Shown one piece after another: positions 7,217-8,381 of a DNA stretch of 8,381 nucleotides. Origin of the DNA: an uncultured Flavobacterium sp. (GTDB lineage: Bacteria; Bacteroidota; Bacteroidia; Flavobacteriales; Flavobacteriaceae). The DNA is taken from positions 1 to 8,381 of the forward strand of contig NZ_CAMLIX010000213.1 in NCBI RefSeq assembly GCF_946479975.1, given 5' to 3'. The notes beneath the pieces were generated by a model, which was given only the letters and a program-made list of their open reading frames with translations, had not been told where the DNA came from and searched no databases. The first letter of the stretch is position 1, and every line of letters starts with the position of its first letter. A program made the translations under genes and the position numbers.

Positions 7217-8381
7217 TTAAAATGGGACTTTTTCGTCTGTGTTTAATGTCAATCTCGGATTCTTCTGTAAAACCGATACAGGAAACGGTATAATGTACAA
7301 TCTAGAATTAGGCTGTAACGTATATGTTTTTTGAGGAACGGTTTTGTTTACCAATGGAAATACTCTTGTAATTGTTTTGGCATATTCTGTTTCCGTATTC
7401 AATCTCTTTAAATCAAAGAATCGGTTAAATCCTAAAAGCAGTTCTTTTCTTCTTTCGTTGATAACCAAATCCATTGTTTCTTTTCTTGTCGTTGGAACAG
7501 GCAAATTAACAGTACCAGAAAGAATACGTTTTGCACGTAAGGTGTTTAAAACGCCAACGGCTTCGTTAAATTTATTATCTCTCGCATAACATTCTGCCAG
7601 CATCAAATATACTTCGGTTGTTTTCATACCCACAGTTGGATAGAAAAATCTAGTATATTGTGTTCCCCAATAAGCGGTATTTGAACCTAAATCTAAATTG
7701 GTTGTACTTGTAGAATTAAAGAACAAATTGAAACGCGCATCGTTTGTACCAAACAAAGTTCTAAGTTCAGGACTAATGATATAACTCTGAGCAAAGTTCA
7801 TTTCGTTATAACCTGTCATGTACATGTAGCTCAAAACTTCTACGTTACTTGCTGCTGGAACAGCAACCGCAGTTGGTCCGCCTTGTTTATTATAGGCCAC
7901 CAAATCAAATATTTGATTGTTGTAAGTAAGTGATTTTTCTGCTGCAGCCTGCGCTAAAGCAATTTCACGTTTAAACAAATGCACTTTAGCTTTAAACGCA
8001 TACGCGAATGCCAAAGACGGATGATAAACATCTGCTGGTTTTTCTTTTAGATACGGTAAAGCATCTTCAATATCTTTCTGAATAAAATCGTAAACCTGGG
8101 CAACAGTCGATTTTGAAGGCTGTGCTTCTAAATCAAATTTATCCATGATGCAGATTCCTCCATCGGTTGCAGCAGTCTGAGGATCATATGCTTTTGCATA
8201 GGTATTGACCAATAAAAAGTGATCGTAAGCTCTCAAAACTTTCGCTTCGGCTTTTGCCAATTGCTTGATGCTTTCATCTCCTACACTATTATCTACCAAC
8301 GAAATAACCGTATTCCATCTGTTGATATAACTGTAAGCCTGATTGTAAAAACTAGAAGCGTTTATTAACGAAACACGGTCT
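7217..8381 (-). CDS. RagB/SusD family nutrient-uptake outer-membrane lipoprotein, N-terminus missing
   Basis: Partial gene: the stop TAA is at 7219-7217 and the frame stays open to the window end, giving 387 residues. The family is usually about 450-550 residues, so perhaps 100 or more, including the lipoprotein signal, are outside. A TTG at 8299 is internal and not a start: the upstream codons encode SSFYNQAYSYINRWNTVISL, which is normal SusD sequence. Recognisable family features are the TPR-like helices HPSLAFAYAFKAKVHLFKRE (about 8020-7960) and EVYLMLAECYARDNKFNEA (about 7615-7560). Also present are the C-terminal block INERRKELLLGFNRFFDLKR (about 7463-7404) and the closing LYIIPFPVSVLQKNPRLTLN near 7300-7240. 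By family it is a surface lipoprotein that binds substrate and caps a SusC transporter, presumably encoded just upstream outside the window. It is followed after 5 bases by the metalloprotease, which suggests peptide-type substrates. Confidence 0.95.
   Translation of the reverse strand, partial: DRVSLINASSFYNQAYSYINRWNTVISLVDNSVGDESIKQLAKAEAKVLRAYDHFLLVNTYAKAYDPQTAATDGGICIMDKFDLEAQPSKSTVAQVYDFIQKDIEDALPYLKEKPADVYHPSLAFAYAFKAKVHLFKREIALAQAAAEKSLTYNNQIFDLVAYNKQGGPTAVAVPAASNVEVLSYMYMTGYNEMNFAQSYIISPELRTLFGTNDARFNLFFNSTSTTNLDLGSNTAYWGTQYTRFFYPTVGMKTTEVYLMLAECYARDNKFNEAVGVLNTLRAKRILSGTVNLPVPTTRKETMDLVINERRKELLLGFNRFFDLKRLNTETEYAKTITRVFPLVNKTVPQKTYTLQPNSRLYIIPFPVSVLQKNPRLTLNTDEKVPF

Noticed and set aside
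8297..8299. TTG as a possible start of the RagB/SusD gene
   Set aside because: The frame is open upstream to the window edge and encodes normal SusD sequence, and a start here would leave no lipoprotein signal peptide.

Overview
The window is AT-rich and all coding is on the minus strand. It carries the hallmark nutrient-uptake genes of Bacteroidota: a SusC/RagA TonB-linked transporter and two SusD/RagB lipoproteins. The low-GC look, the near-consensus Bacteroidota -7 promoter element (TAnnTTTG) and the absence of clear Shine-Dalgarno sequences point to a Flavobacterium-like member of the Flavobacteriaceae. That placement is an inference from gene families and composition, not from a marker gene.

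Reading in the direction of transcription (high to low coordinates), the window holds the 3' part of one operon and the 5' part of a second. Operon 1 enters already in progress. It has a SusD/RagB lipoprotein missing its N-terminus (8381-7217), a secreted zinc metalloprotease with a complete metzincin motif (7211-4773) and a small exported DUF3347-type protein (4776-4255). The three genes are tightly packed: a 5-base gap, then a 4-base ATGA stop/start overlap. The operon ends at a strong intrinsic terminator (4137-4106) about 117 bases beyond the last stop. Its SusC partner is presumably just outside the window.

A 678-base non-coding stretch (3577-4254) separates the operons. It holds the operon 1 terminator, a candidate promoter for operon 2 (TACTTTTG at 3811-3804) and a predicted leader of about 220 bases. 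The leader contains a long hairpin (3698-3671) whose 3' arm can also pair with a later segment, so an attenuator-like switch is possible.

Operon 2 begins with a full-length SusC/RagA transporter (3576-400). After 12 bases comes a second SusD-type lipoprotein of a different subfamily (SusD-like_2), cut by the window start (387-1).

As inferred from the families, each SusD is the surface lid of a SusC outer-membrane channel that imports oligomers using TonB energy. No glycoside hydrolase, polysaccharide lyase or sulfatase is visible, while a metzincin protease sits directly behind the first SusD. A peptide or protein-derived substrate is therefore more plausible than a polysaccharide for operon 1, but the substrate is not determined by the sequence.
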